Assembly: GCF_007655135.1 (NCBI RefSeq)
Contig: NC_045129.1
Span: 18,388,274-18,452,273, forward strand
From: Punica granatum
Lineage: Eukaryota; Streptophyta; Magnoliopsida; Myrtales; Lythraceae
Length of the DNA: 64,000 nt
Direction of reading: 5' to 3'
This document shows positions 24,851-36,860 of this stretch, piece after piece. Positions within the stretch are counted from its first letter, which is position 1; each line of letters begins with the position of its first letter. The position numbers were made by a program, and so were the translations under genes. Under the pieces are notes generated by a model. That model had not been told where the DNA came from. It saw nothing but the letters and a program-made list of their open reading frames with translations, and searched no databases.

Positions 24851-25039
24851 CGCAGAGGTTTTCAGAGAGGAAGAAGATGCTACCATTAGAGTTGGAACAG
24901 GTATCGTGCGTGGCGAGCAGCTTGTCTCCACCGATCAAGAATAAAGCAAAAAGTGGGCATTTCAAAATTGAATGGAAAAAGAGAGAGAAAAGGGGTGGGT
25001 GAGACGAGCGAGAAAAACTTGAAAAAGGCCAAATGCACT

Positions 25040-25230
25040 GGCTGCCTTTGAAAAATTAGTGTGATTTTAGAATTATAATTTTGATTTTAACTCAAAATTA
25101 CTACACAATAAAAATAACATTTTTCAAATTAAATTTATAATACCATCTCATTTGTCTTTTTTCACAATCAAAATCAAAATCAAAATCAAAATCATGATTT
25201 TAAAATCACACTAACAAATCAAACGCAGCC
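25040..25230. mobile_element. MITE with ~30-bp TIRs (GGCTGC ends)
   Basis: Left end GGCTGCCTTTGAAAAATTAG and right end CTAACAAATCAAACGCAGCC are imperfect inverse copies, continued by GTGTGATTTTA and TAAAATCACAC. An AATCAA pentamer/hexamer array (about 25163-25192) lies inside. No coding capacity. It sits about 200 bases upstream of the RHD3 promoter. Confidence 0.75.
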
Positions 25231-25316
25231 TAATTCTCTCTCTCGGTTTTTTTGTTTTTACGGTAGACCAGGTAGAAAAAATCATTCCAAGAATAACATA
25301 ACAATACCACATTATG

Positions 25317-25515
25317 TTGGGTTTGATTTTAAAGTTAAGTAGAGTTGAGTTTTGATTTTAATTGGGTTGTAATAATTGTGTTGTTTAATTATGAGAAAAC
25401 ACGTCAAAAAATAATGAATAGTTGAGAGAAAGTAACGATTGTATTGTTGAATTGAAAATAAGTAGACTTAAGTGAAGTAGAGTTAAAATTAAAAATAAAA
25501 TTAAGGTACATTTAC
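25317..25515. mobile_element. MITE related to the copy at 3891
   Basis: Starts GGGTTTGATTTTAAAG and carries the family interior GGGTTGTAATAATTGTGTTG also found at 3891-4144. The right end is eroded. Confidence 0.5.
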
Positions 25516-25527
25516 TTTTTATGATAG

Positions 25528-27279
25528 AAAATTAGGAAATCAACATTTATAAAAATATAATTAATACGGATAAAAAAATATTGCTAGTTTCACAAGGCTT
25601 ATAGAAAGGTAGAAGAGAAAAAATTCAAAATTTCTTATCCGTGAAATTAGATTACAAGATCTACTAGATGAATAAGAGTGGATAAAGTGTACTTGAAACT
25701 TTCAAAGTAAACGATCGAGCGCCCCGCACATAATGCCTCTACAAGTATTCACATCGACTTCCTCGATGACTCTTTGAGATCACCGGTACTAGCGGCCGAC
25801 GCTCGAAGAAAACACCAATGCCTTACACAGCTAGTATACTAATGGACCTATTCAAGTGGGACGTTCCGATCTGAATATTCATACACATACACACATGCGT
25901 ACATATGCATACACATACAAAGGCTCACCTATACTTATTACTTGCATGATATGCCCTTCAAAACCTTTCTAGCCATTCTCCATTGCTTATATATATAAAT
26001 GCAATGGGGTTTGGCAATTTGCATGGACATGCCACATGTTAAACAACATGGGGGTCAACGACAAATGGCCGTGACATGGCCATCAAAATGGCTATGCATG
26101 TTCCTTTTTGTGGCTCTTTATGGAGATGCCAAGTGGCCTCCATTTCGAGCCACCGTGTATCATTGTTTCGTGTATAAATCTTGTCTATTAAATCTAATAA
26201 GTCTGGTTCAATTAATCGCAAATTCAATCTCATTAAGTGTCCAATTAATCAGTCGCACATTAACTCGTTTAATCTCTATTAAATGATTTTATTATTTCTA
26301 AATTATCTAGTTGATTTAATCATTGTATGTGACCATGTAGGTTCCTAATTACTACATGGACAGTAATTTCAAAATCTCCATTTCAACATTATAAACAGTG
26401 AGCCGCATCTAATAATGCATCACTTCTACTCAAGTAATCGGATAGTCAATTTCTCGACGAGCATTGTGACATACGTTACTGTACAGTATAATTCCTTTAT
26501 TCTCTATATCTCTATTGAGCCCAAGGTATGGTTGATGTCATCTTTGTTCGGCTAAATCTCTCTTTCTTGATACCGAGTAAGTATATAAGAACAAATGAGC
26601 TCGATATCCCTATATCGACTCATTTGGATACCATTTTTAGACTCTACCCACTAAGTGGCTGTGAAATATCACTCTCGTTAAGTATGTGGGACAAATTCTA
26701 TCTTGATCACTGACATTCATCTCCATGCTCTGTGGCATTACCCAATAACTGTATTTATAACCAGCATGTTACGGTAGCGTTTAATAGTATCAAGGTATAC
26801 GACATTACATGTAGGAAACCATGGTGACCTCAAATCAAAATACCACTGCATCATAATCACTATGAGAACTACTAATGACAGTTATATAACGGCTCATGTA
26901 ATAGTCTCATGGTGGGCCAGTCTAATACATATTACTCGTAATATATACTTGTGGTGTGACTCGATGTCTCCACATCCATGACCTGCGAAACTTAGTCATC
27001 AATCGACACCTACAATGGTCTTACCGCATTATTACTGTCATAATTAACAATAATACTTCAACTATGGACATTTAAGAATAGTGCTCATTAATTATAAGAT
27101 CTCACAATTAAGTCACACTTGATGCCTATTGAACCAACCATTCCAAGGACATTATTGTGTAAAATAATATTTAGCGCAATCCACACAATAACGGAAATGC
27201 CTCGTATTATAAAAAAATACATGTTATATTACAGAACTGATGACAGATTGCCTCTAAGGCATAAATTAATTCCCAACAA
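25528..27279 (-). mobile_element. Copia-type LTR (solo or remnant)
   Basis: Read on the minus strand, the segment starts TGTTGGGAATTAATTTATGC at 27279, the common TGTTGGGA start of Copia LTRs. It runs about 1.75 kb without coding potential and passes a TATA-like ATTTATATATATAAGC near 25990-26005. It fades near 25528 with a run resembling the usual distal LTR end but lacking the final CCCAACA. No PBS or polypurine tract flanks it, so it looks like a solo or truncated LTR. This is assigned by overall resemblance; no second copy is in the window. Confidence 0.45.
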
Positions 27280-28028
27280 ATATAATAAAAATTATATGTT
27301 ATAGTGAAGATATATTACGAGCATAACAATTATAAGCGAAAGTGAAAGAAAAGAACATCATATTAATTAGCAATTTTTACTCTTACTCTTATGAAAATAC
27401 AAACAACACATATATTAAAAGATAATAATATATACAAAGAATTGAATTGAAGTATAGATAATTTATGAAAAATAAAGTTATACAGTCCCCTAGAACATAG
27501 ATTTTTAATATATAAATAATAAATTAACATCTCAGAAAGCTCGATCGCCATTATGCCCTGTCTTATCAATTAAAAAATTTTGAAGTAGACCAGAGAGAAT
27601 CCCCCAACAAAAAGAAGAGTGGGTCATTCGCTTGAGAATTGAGTGGTAGTCCCATGAACCTCAAAGAATGATACGTAAAATCAATTTTGCAATCTTTTTA
27701 TTTATAGGATGTTTAAAATATTGAACTTAGAAAAGTCACATCTCTCAAGGAGTTCTATTCAGTAATCGAGAAAACTTCTTGATATCATAAATACATTGAA
27801 TGTAGAAAATGTCTTCTTGATATTCTACTTACATAGATTATAGATAATGTACTTACAAAATCTAGAACAAATAAATAAGTTTCTGATTTAGAATTAAATT
27901 CTCCAAGCAGTCGAAACGACGATCAATCGTGAGCTGAAAGTTTGCTAATGGAGCTCTCACAATATTGCTGCTCAGTTTATATATATATTATAAATAGATT
28001 TTCTTATTAAAAATAATATTTTTCAATT
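27280..28028. other. AT-rich intergenic stretch, no gene seen
   Basis: Only short open frames and no recognisable repeat termini. Confidence 0.5.
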
Positions 28029-28985
28029 TGTGCGAACTTGAATTTCGTCTCGGTTGGACCCTCATGCATGCGCATTGACCGCACGGCTTGGGATTATCCA
28101 CCTTCCCAGGGAATGCATGATATATACGCGTGAGAAGGAGTCGCCACTACCTGTTTACGACCAAGAGGTCGAGGGCCGGTGAGTTGCCAAGGTCTAGGGG
28201 GTAAGGAATACACCTAGTTCGCTAAGGCATATGGTCTTGCAGAACCAGGAGTTCCGAGTTCAAGTGTTACGTTACGTGCGGGCATATATCCTGCATGCCC
28301 TATCGGTATTCTAGTTTGTCTAAGGTTTGCTTTTTTAATTTGTTTATCGCTTGATTAAGTTTCATTCGTCGTACTTAGTTTGACACAGTAAATTCGTGAA
28401 AATAATCGATTCAGATTAAGAAGATGAAACAGGAGCGAATCTTCGTGTCAAGGGATCGATACACCATCCTCGCGTATTGGCTAACCGGACTATGATAGCC
28501 GGTTCACCTCTTGGGTCGGGCCCGTGACTCATGTGGTCACACTCGTCTTACGAACCTGTAAACCAACTCGATTGATTTCGACTATCAAACCTTGCGCTCG
28601 CCGACCGGGATCATTACATGAATAAATGTACAAATAAATTTCTCACAATATACTCTCGAATAAATACAAATTACATCGAGCGGATCCTAGTCGGTTTGGT
28701 TTGGCCAATAGTTTGCTCGCACTTAGCGTGAGTTTGAGAGACCGAAATTGAAATTAATGCGATGTGGGCTCATGAGAGCCAAGGGTCGGGTCCGACCAAA
28801 CCAGTGGGTCCCAGAGGACTAAAAACAATCATCGATATAGGCACGAGATCGGTCGAACTCCCGGGTAATTGTCTAACCTCAATTCGTGCATCTCGACCAA
28901 AGTTATCATTTGCTTGGATACTACTCGGGGTCGAAACGGACTTGAAGCTAGACCTCATACTGCACTTGGTGTATAGGATATAAGA
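28029..28985 (-). mobile_element. Diverged Tat/Ogre-like LTR fragment (E)
   Basis: Starting TGTGCGAACTTGAATTTCG, this stretch aligns along most of its length with the LTRs at 42176 and 60977. Shared words include GCACGGCTTGGGA, GTGAGAAGGAGTCGCCACTA, the GGTCTAGGGG/CACCTAGTT block, TTACGTGCGGGC and AATACAAATTACA. It is clearly more diverged than the copies after 42 kb. No PBS lies to its left, so the visible end is an outer 3' LTR end or a solo LTR. The right limit near 28985 is approximate. Confidence 0.7.
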
Positions 28986-29361
28986 TGGACAAGGTGTGTC
29001 AACAAGAAAGGAAAGAAACAAGACTAGAAGAATGGGATGTAAGAATTCAAATCAAAATATCATCCACAATTGAATTGAGCTCCGGAAACTTCAAATTCTT
29101 AAATCTATTCGTTCAACTTTTTTTTTCGTTTTTCCTTTTTGCACTTTTTTTTGCTTTTCTTCTCTTTCCCTTTTCTTTTTTTGCATGAATTTCACCTTTT
29201 TTTTTGGATTTCTAATCAGATTAAACTAAAATTTTAGGATTCTTAAGATAGCTAGAAATCGGCAAACAAGAAATTGCAACTTTGATCAATGATTTACGAA
29301 CCCTAAGAACAATGGATAACAAGAATGAGATGGGATAAGAAAAACCTGGATTGGAGCTAAA
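28986..29361 (-). other. Leader region of LTR retrotransposon F
   Basis: On the minus strand this follows a PBS and is untranslated. It contains a strongly A-rich tract (29118-29205 on the minus strand) and is cut off by the LTR fragment E near 28985, so no gag remains. Confidence 0.4.
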
Positions 29362-29373
29362 GTTTTGATACCA
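29362..29373 (-). other. Primer-binding site of element F
   Basis: On the minus strand, TGGTATCAAAAC starts two bases after the LTR end. The first eight bases match the initiator-Met tRNA complement TGGTATCA. Confidence 0.55.
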
Positions 29374-29375
29374 AA

Positions 29376-30052
29376 TGATACGAACCTCGAAGAATCTACT
29401 GTGAGACCCGGCAACAATCCATGAAAATCGAACCTTGGGATCGCCTAATGAAGATTTCAAAGAATAGAGAATATTGGCCCACTAACTATAAGGAGCTAGA
29501 AACCAATATTATAAATGACGGAAATCACAAGTAATCACACTCGTATATCTGCAAAGTTGCTGAAGAACAGTTTGAAGAAAATCTCTCACAAAGTTGAATG
29601 AAAAATTGGTTTGCTCTATGGAGGCTACATGCTTATATACAAGAGAGAGACTAAAATTTGCTGATCCTAATGTGCTAAGAGACCAATGGGCTTGGTTCAA
29701 AATAAATCGTAAATTGAATAAGCCTAAAAATAAATCCAGTCGTTCTTTATTGAAAACGTATTTTTAAGCCCAAAAATCAAGTCATTTAATTGAACCATCT
29801 TCTTGCTCAACTTATAGAAGGTTGAAAGTCTTGGATTCTTGGTCTTGTCGCAACTCGTCCAAAGACTTGGCTTCCTCTCCGAGAATGCACAATACCAACC
29901 CTTACATGGCTTGTTGGATTCGTTTGACCCTTGTTCTTGTAATTGATCCAACTTGCACTTGCAACTCACTAAGCTCGTCTTCATGCCGGCCTCCATCATC
30001 TTGGGATTCTTCCTCATGCCCTTGTATAAGGTCTTCTAGATGGGGCGTATCA
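29376..30052 (-). mobile_element. LTR of gypsy-like element F (677 bp)
   Basis: The segment begins TGATACG and ends CGTATCA on the same strand, a 7-bp terminal inverted repeat typical of LTR ends, and a PBS lies directly at its left (inner) edge. It is therefore a 5' LTR read on the minus strand. A TATATA-type promoter word (GCTTATATACAAG) lies near 29630-29643. No internal domains survive beyond the leader. Confidence 0.7.
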
Positions 30053-30688
30053 ATGAGTAAAAATTCACGTATTAACTCTTTTAAGATAATTAGACCCGAT
30101 ATAATATTTGTTTTACATTTTAGGTAATGATGATCAATTTTGCATATAGATTTCATCATTAGTTCTTTTTATAATACACGTACATATATATATATACACA
30201 TACATACGTACGTACATTAGGCATATTATATTTCATCGCGTAAATTATTATAGATTTAGTATTTGGCGGAGATACATAGGAATTTTGGTATTTTTTTTTC
30301 TTGGACACACTGATAGCTTAAATAGTCATTAGTTTTTTGAATTAAAAGTTTCAAACTAATTATATATTTAGATTTAGAATCCAACAAGGTAACTCAAACA
30401 TATGGAAATACCATTTTAGATCTCAAGAAAATATTCGGACAAGTATAATAACAAGAGACTGTTACCATATAGTCTTATGAGAACAGAGAGAATATTTTTT
30501 TAAAAAAAAGAAAGAAATTTTAAATTCAAAATATTTCTATTGACTGAAGTCATTTTCATTGGGAATTGAAAGGTCGATCAATGATGAGCTGGGGATTTGG
30601 CTATTTAACTATATAAGTAACTTCATTCATCATATTGATATAGATATATATATATATAATTATTGATATAGATATAGATTATTATTAT
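30053..30688. other. AT-rich intergenic stretch
   Basis: No gene. TA-type simple repeats lie at about 30184-30200 and 30640-30659. Confidence 0.5.
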
Positions 30689-31212
30689 GGAGAAAAATTA
30701 CATAGAAAAACACAAACCTTGCACTTTTTTTTATATGTTTTTAGCACAAATAATTATTTTTGTAGAGAAATTCAGAAGCTATCGATTTAGCATGTCGTTA
30801 GGCTCTCCACCAATTTTAACCGAATGTGCTGATGTGGCACTTGACGATGACATGCGGCGCTCGGATATGGACTAAGTAGGCCCTATAGAAGTTTTATTAT
30901 TAAAAATCATTATGAAAATTAGAAAAAATGAAAAACAAAATAAAAAACATGAAGGATAGTTTTGCATTTTTTATTTCTTTATTTTTTTTCTAATTTCAGA
31001 ATAAATTTTAAAAAATCCAGGACCTAGTTTCAATATCCATGCATCACATGTCACCTTTAAGTGCCATGTCAACGCATTCGGCTAGAATTAACGAAGACCT
31101 AATATCATGCTAAAAGTGATAAAAAATTCATAGTTTGTGTATTTCTCTGAAAAAATTAGTTTTTGCTGAAACATAAAAAGTACAAAATTTTTACTTTTCT
31201 TTGTAGTTTCCC
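30689..31212. mobile_element. MITE with ~190-bp inverted arms upstream of the TM9SF gene
   Basis: Left arm (about 30689-30870: GGAGAAAAATTACATAG, CCGAATGTGCTGATGTGGC) pairs with the reverse complement of the right arm (about 31020-31212, ending GTAGTTTCCC and carrying GCCATGTCAACGCATTCGG). The centre is AT-rich. No transposase. Its right edge lies 250 bases before the TM9SF start codon. Confidence 0.75.
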
Positions 31213-31461
31213 TTATTATTATTATTATTAATAAAAAGATGAAGACTATTATTTATTATTGAAATAAATCCGCACAAGAAAGCAGGAGTGAAAAGGGAAA
31301 CCCACTGCAATTCATCTCATCTCGTGCCCCTAAAAACTTCGACATCGTCTCGTCTCTCAGTTGTCCTCTCTCTACAGCTCAAACCGAAAGAGCTCATCTC
31401 GCCAACTCTCCTTCCATTTTGCAGTCGGAGAAGGAAGAGGAAGCGGAAGAAGAAGAAGACG
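31213..31461 (+). promoter_or_regulatory. Promoter and 5' UTR region of the TM9SF gene
   Basis: Contains an ATT triplet run (31215-31231), a CT-rich stretch at 31314-31380 typical of plant leaders, and a purine-rich GGAAGAGGAAGCGGAAG tract leading into the ATG. No definite TATA box was chosen. An in-frame upstream ATG is at 31288. Confidence 0.4.
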
Positions 31462-34400
31462 ATGAAGCCTCGGGTCGCATCTCGAGCTTCAACAGCTCTC
31501 TTGTTTGCCCTCCTGCTGATCTCCTCCGCACAATCATTCTACCTCCCCGGTGTAGCTCCTCGCGATTTCTCCAGGGTACGGCCCTCGTTACCGCTCCCTT
31601 CTGTTGTTTCATCGATCCTTTTGCATGCCTCTGGCTCGATCTGCAGATATTTGGCCTTTTAATTGCGGCTTGATCCCTCGATTTCAATATAATGAATTAC
31701 ACTTACGAAGGATCTGGGGTTTATGTGCTTCGATTCGTGCCTAGATCTACGTTAGATAGCTGCCGGTACCTTGTTTCTTTGCGAGCTCTGGCCTTCGGTT
31801 CAGTTGAGGTCATCAGTTTTCTCTATGGTTCTGGCTATCGACTGAGAGAAATGTATTTGGACACACATGATTCGGATCGAGAGGCTGAAATCTCGTCAGG
31901 ATATTGAAGATGTTGAGTTAGGTAGCACGGAATGCCGGGAAGGAAGGGTTTCGACTTACGTTGAACACCTTTCCGTGGTTAGCTATGCCGGTTAATCACC
32001 CTTGCTGTAAGAAATCTTATGTATTGGGAGATGAAGCAATTTTGTATGTCCCGCTGGTTTCGAGCTCTGGGGAATGAGTCAGATTGGAGATTGCTTGCCC
32101 TTTTTTGTATGAATTTGCAATTATAGATTGCAGATTTACTTTCCCGTTGATCTTCTGTGAGCACTTGTCTTACTCACGTCTCTTTCCTGAGCAGGGTGAT
32201 CCCCTTCCCGTCAAGGTGAACAAATTGTCATCTACCAAGACACAGCTTCCATATGACTACTACTACCTTAAGTACTGTAAGCCTCCCAAGATTGTCAACA
32301 GTGCCGAGAACTTGGGTGAGGTTCTAAGGGGTGATCGGATAGAGAATTCTGTTTTCACGGTGAGACTCTTATTGTGCACTTCTCTTCATGAGACTGCCCT
32401 CCTTTATTTGTATGTTGGAGTATGTGAGTCTAACTTTGGCGAGTTCAAACTCCAGTTCCAAATGTTGGAGGAGGAACCTTGCAAAGTGGCCTGTCGAAAA
32501 ATTCTCGATGCTGAGTCTGCAAAGAATTTTAAGGAAAAAATTGATGACGAATACCGTGTAAACATGTAAGTATTCTGTATAATGGAAATGTCTACTCTTT
32601 GACTGCTTGATTGTGGTGCATTTTGGTCTCTTTAAGATGTAAGATATGTCCTTACAGTGCTTTACAGATAAACTCCGTTTATTGAGTTTCAAATTTGATG
32701 ATGCAGGATCCTCGATAACCTTCCAGTGGCTGTTCTGAGGCAAAGGAGGGATGGTAACCCATCTACAACCTATGAACATGGTTTCCGTGTTGGGTTTAAA
32801 GGAAACTATCAGGGAGTGAGTGTCAAAGAAACTTCTTAGTTCTCTTCAGATTTTACATGATATGTGATATATTATTAATGTCTGTGTTTCAGAGCAAAGA
32901 GGAGAAGTATTTTATCAATAACCATCTGAGCTTCAGAGTCAAGTATCACAAGGATCCAGAGAGTGATACTGCAAGAATTGTTGGATTTGAAGTCACTCCT
33001 AACAGGTTATACTTCTCTACTTGGCAGTTCTGAACTTGTGCTATTCCCTTGGATTTGAAGTTCTATCTTGGTGTTTTCATCATTAAATGGTGACAATCAT
33101 ATTCAGAAACTCATAAATAGATATGAACTGCGACGTAGTATGTGGATATCTGATCTCTGTGTCTGTCCTTACTGGATTTTCTCACTTCACAATCTGTTCA
33201 CTGTTGCGGACAGTATCAAACATGAATATAAAGAATGGGACGAGAAGAATCCTCAAGTGACAACATGCAATGCAAATACCAAAAACTTAGCTCAAGGTAG
33301 CACAGTTCCACAAGAGGTGGATACCAAGAAGGAGGTTGTGTTTACATATGATGTGACTTTTAAGGTAATTGCATGAGTGCTTGTCCTTTGGGTTTACATT
33401 ATCATTCTCCTTACCTTTGCGTAGTAAACCAACCTACTTTTGCCATGACCTTTTCTCAGGAGAGTGATATCAAATGGGCATCTCGTTGGGACACTTACCT
33501 CTTAATGAATGATGATCAGATTCACTGGTTCTCCATTATAAACTCTTTGATGATTGTCCTTTTCCTTTCTGGAATGGTGGCAATGATCATGATGAGGACT
33601 CTGTACAGAGACATTGCAAACTATAATCAGTTGGAGACCCAAGATGAGGCTCAGGAAGAAACAGGATGGAAACTTGTCCACGGGGATGTTTTCAGGCCAC
33701 CTATCAATTCTGGCTTACTTTGTGTGTATGTCGGGACAGGAGTTCAGATCTTTGGGATGACTCTTGTGACAATGATCTTTGCTTTGCTGGGTTTCTTGTC
33801 TCCTTCTAACCGAGGAGGACTTATGACCGCAATGGTTCTCTTATGGGTTTTCATGGGCTTGTTAGCCGGTTATTCTTCAGCACGTCTGCACAAGATGTTC
33901 AAGGGAACTGAATGGAAGACAACGACCTTGAAGACTGCAGTTATGTTCCCTGGCATCCTCTTTGCTATCTTCTTTGTGCTGAATGCCTTGATCTGGGGGG
34001 AGCAATCTTCAGGAGCAGTGCCGTTCGGGACAATGTTTGCCCTTGTCTGCTTATGGTTTTGTATATCAGTTCCGTTGGTATTTGTGGGCAGTTATTTAGG
34101 TTTCAAAAAGCCCGCCATGGAAGATCCAGTGAAGACAAACAAAATCCCGAGGCAAATTCCCGAGCAGGCATGGTACATGAAGCCACTCTTCTCCATTCTC
34201 ATCGGAGGAATCCTTCCTTTTGGGGCGGTGTTCATTGAGCTTTTCTTCATCTTGACCTCAATCTGGCTGAATCAGTTCTACTACATCTTTGGCTTCCTGT
34301 TCATAGTCTTCGTTATCCTCTTGATAACTTGTGCTGAGATCACCATCGTGCTCTGCTACTTCCAGCTCTGCAGCGAAGACTACCACTGGTGGTGGAGATC

Positions 34401-34617
34401 GTACTTGACCGCTGGCTCCTCCGCCCTCTACCTCTTCCTCTACTCAGTGTTCTACTTCTTCACTAAGCTGGAAATCACCAAGCTGGTCTCAGGAATTCTC
34501 TACTTTGGGTACATGATGATCGTTTCATATGCATTCTTCGTGTTGACCGGGACAATCGGCTTCTATGCATGTTTCTGGTTCGTGAGGAAGATCTATTCCT
34601 CTGTGAAAATTGACTGA
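31462..34617 (+). CDS. Transmembrane 9 superfamily member (TM9SF/EMP70)
   Basis: Polytopic endomembrane protein of the nonaspanin family (Golgi/endosome; roles in membrane-protein sorting are known from other organisms). Seven exons join in frame to 639 residues, the normal family length: 31462-31575, 32195-32359, 32456-32565, 32707-32815, 32893-33005, 33214-33364, 33460-34617. All introns are GT-AG. Residues 1-25 form a signal peptide, followed by the family start [11 protein letters not shown]; the lumenal domain runs to about 270 ([29 protein letters not shown]). The single large last exon encodes nine hydrophobic segments, with landmarks DWASRWD-like [29 protein letters not shown] and RQIPEQ. 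The C-terminus reads KIYSSVKID and contains a KxD motif known for COPI binding and Golgi retention of plant EMP70 proteins. The start at 31462 is chosen because it directly precedes the signal peptide. Closest to the plant TMN7-TMN10 group; exact orthologue not resolved. Confidence 0.95.
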
Positions 34618-35030
34618 TCTGAAGTTGGGATAGAGCTAAGGATCAAGTGAACTCAAGAAATTGAAACCCAGACAGAAGCAAAATGGGCTTTTACAAGAGC
34701 AGGATAGTGCCTATGTGGAAGTTTTACTTCCAATCTCCATTTTAACTCTCCATTTTGTCAATAGGTAGTGTAGTAGGGTCTTGGTTTTCGTTATATCCTA
34801 TTTACTTCTTGATATGATATTGGACTGAACTTTTAGGTATGTTTTATTTGTGCTTGATTTGGCCAAGTCTATGTCAGCGCAGTATAGGTCCTGCATCTTA
34901 TGGCCCCGTAACCGCGGTTTTTGGCCCTCATACAGAGATACATTTTACAATAAACGCACACACTTTCACGCCTTTTTTGAGCTTGGAGCTAATGCTTGGC
35001 ATTGAAATAAACTGGTTGAATTGCTTGCAA
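34618..35030 (+). other. Probable 3' UTR and downstream flank of the TM9SF gene
   Basis: Unique sequence after the stop codon. An AATAAA lies at 34949-34954. The real cleavage site is unknown. Confidence 0.35.
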
Positions 35031-35103
35031 AGGTAAAATATAACTTTGAAAATTCAGCTATTGCATTCAAGTTAAATAAACTAGTTCGCGAAATAATATA
35101 AGT

Positions 35104-35477
35104 GGGGTTTGGTTTTGGAATTATATTTTACTAAACTTCACTGTAATTATATTTTACTTAATTCCATTTCATTATTTCTTTAATTCGACAATATAATCAT
35201 TGCTTTTTTACATTTTTTTTCATTTAATAATAATTTTTACACATTTTTCTTAACTATTATTATAATTAATTTTTTAATAATAAATTTATCATATATTTTT
35301 ACATTCATAATATATAAATATTTTTCTCCCATTTAATAATAAATTCACATTTACTTTCTTGATTATTATTACAATTAATTTTTTAATAACCAATTTTTCT
35401 ATCTATTATTATCTATTTTGTCCTATATGGGTAGAGTGGAGTAGAATTGGATTCTAACTGTAAAACTAAATGAACAT
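35104..35477. mobile_element. AT-rich MITE related to the GTTTGGTTT family
   Basis: Starts GTTTGGTTTTGGAATTAT and ends near GTAAAACTAAATGAAC. It contains the inverse of the family interior (TTAATTCGACAATATAATCATT). Longer than the two other copies, possibly by internal duplication of AT-rich sequence. Confidence 0.5.
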
Positions 35478-35709
35478 ATTTTAAAAATGAGATAAAAGAG
35501 GTCAAAATGTCACTAGTTATCACACTGGTAAAGTCATCATTAAACAAATCACACGGATGTGATTCAACAACAATTTGAGTTATCATTAGTCGAAGTTTAT
35601 CTCAAAATCAACTAGAGGCATTTGGGATTAGGACTGAGCGGACATTGAACAATTGGTCGAGAAAACTTTATGGTTTTACTTTTTAGTGGAAAAAAATCAT
35701 TATTAAGAT

Positions 35710-36134
35710 TCCGTTTGTTTCGAGGAAAAATATTTTATAGGAAAATGAATTCTCCATTTTCCTATATTTGGTAACACATTAGTGAATGGAGAAAATTCAC
35801 GCTATGAGAGTTTTATCCTCTTTGTGGGTCAATCGGGTTCAATTGGATTAGTCGAAGGCCGGCTTCCAGATACTATAGTGTACACCAAAAAAAAAACTTT
35901 TCTTTTGACCCACAAAGCAAGATAAAATTTGAAAAGCGAATTTCTTCAAAATAAAATAAAATAAAGGAATTTGCTTTCCTCACTCCCTTACTCTCTCTCT
36001 CTCTCAATCTCACTCCTTACACCTTTTTCTTTCTCTCCCTTTCTTTTTCAACTTTATTTTTCAATATAATACCAAACATAAATAATTTATTTTTTGTATT
36101 CCTCATTAATTTTTTTTCCTTGAAACAAATGGAG
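35710..36134. mobile_element. MITE with CCGTTTGTTTCGAGG-type TIRs
   Basis: The left end TCCGTTTGTTTCGAGGAAAA is answered by TTTTCCTTGAAACAAATGGAG at the right end, giving imperfect inverted termini of about 20 bases. Inside is a CTCTCTCT run (about 35992-36006). Non-coding. Confidence 0.65.
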
Positions 36135-36860
36135 TGTAAATATGAATTTGTTTTGCTCTTAAATTACTTACAACTACTTCCCCTTCTTCATCTTCTCCTT
36201 TCATGCTCATCTTATTCTTTTATGCTAAACTTGGTTTTTGGAGAGGAAAGAAAACATGAAAGATCATAATGAGTATGAGGTTGCCTTAATAGTATTTTTT
36301 CAAGAAGCCTTATTGTTAATTAAGAATTTGGAAGGTCTTGATATTATTTTTAGGTCTTATCCTGGTCGTTATACAAGTGAATTCTGGCTTTTGAATGTCC
36401 ATATAATGCGAGACTATAACCATCGTCAATTTGTCGCAGTTTTAAAGCTGATAAATCAGAAAATCACATTACAAAAACTAGAATTTTTTCTTATATGCAT
36501 CTTCGAAATCTCATCCCTATTTTATATCTTGTATATAGATATGAAAACAATTTAATAATCTCTATGCATATTTAAACTATAACTAGGAAATAACCCGTGC
36601 ACTGCACGAAAAATTTAGTAGAATATAAAATCGAATTGTGTTTACAAAAATTGTAAAATATTATAAGATTAAAAGTACAAAAATACATGTTATTTTACCT
36701 TATAGAGTAGCAATATCATGATTTATTATTCAGAGGCATGCCTAACAACTCCCATAAGAGAGGGAAAAAAAAATACAATGTGTCCATTTTTCATTTGTTC
36801 ATGAGGCAATTTCTTTTAACACTCTCACTTGCCCAATTTTGAGAGAGAATAAATCTACTT
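36135..36860. other. Intergenic stretch with one unidentified open frame
   Basis: An open frame of 105 codons on the plus strand (36238-36555) shows no domain that I recognise and no neighbouring exon. I do not call it a gene. A GTGCACTGCACG palindrome lies near 36597-36608. Confidence 0.35.

Noticed and set aside
25999..26286. 95-codon frame near a TATA-like word
   Set aside because: It falls in a putative Copia LTR and has no recognisable protein features.
32084..32569. 161-codon continuous frame at the TM9SF locus
   Set aside because: It runs through introns; only 32195-32359 and 32456-32565 are exons by homology and splice sites.
36238..36555. 105-codon frame on the plus strand
   Set aside because: No domain, no neighbouring exon, AT-rich codons; a chance frame is as likely.
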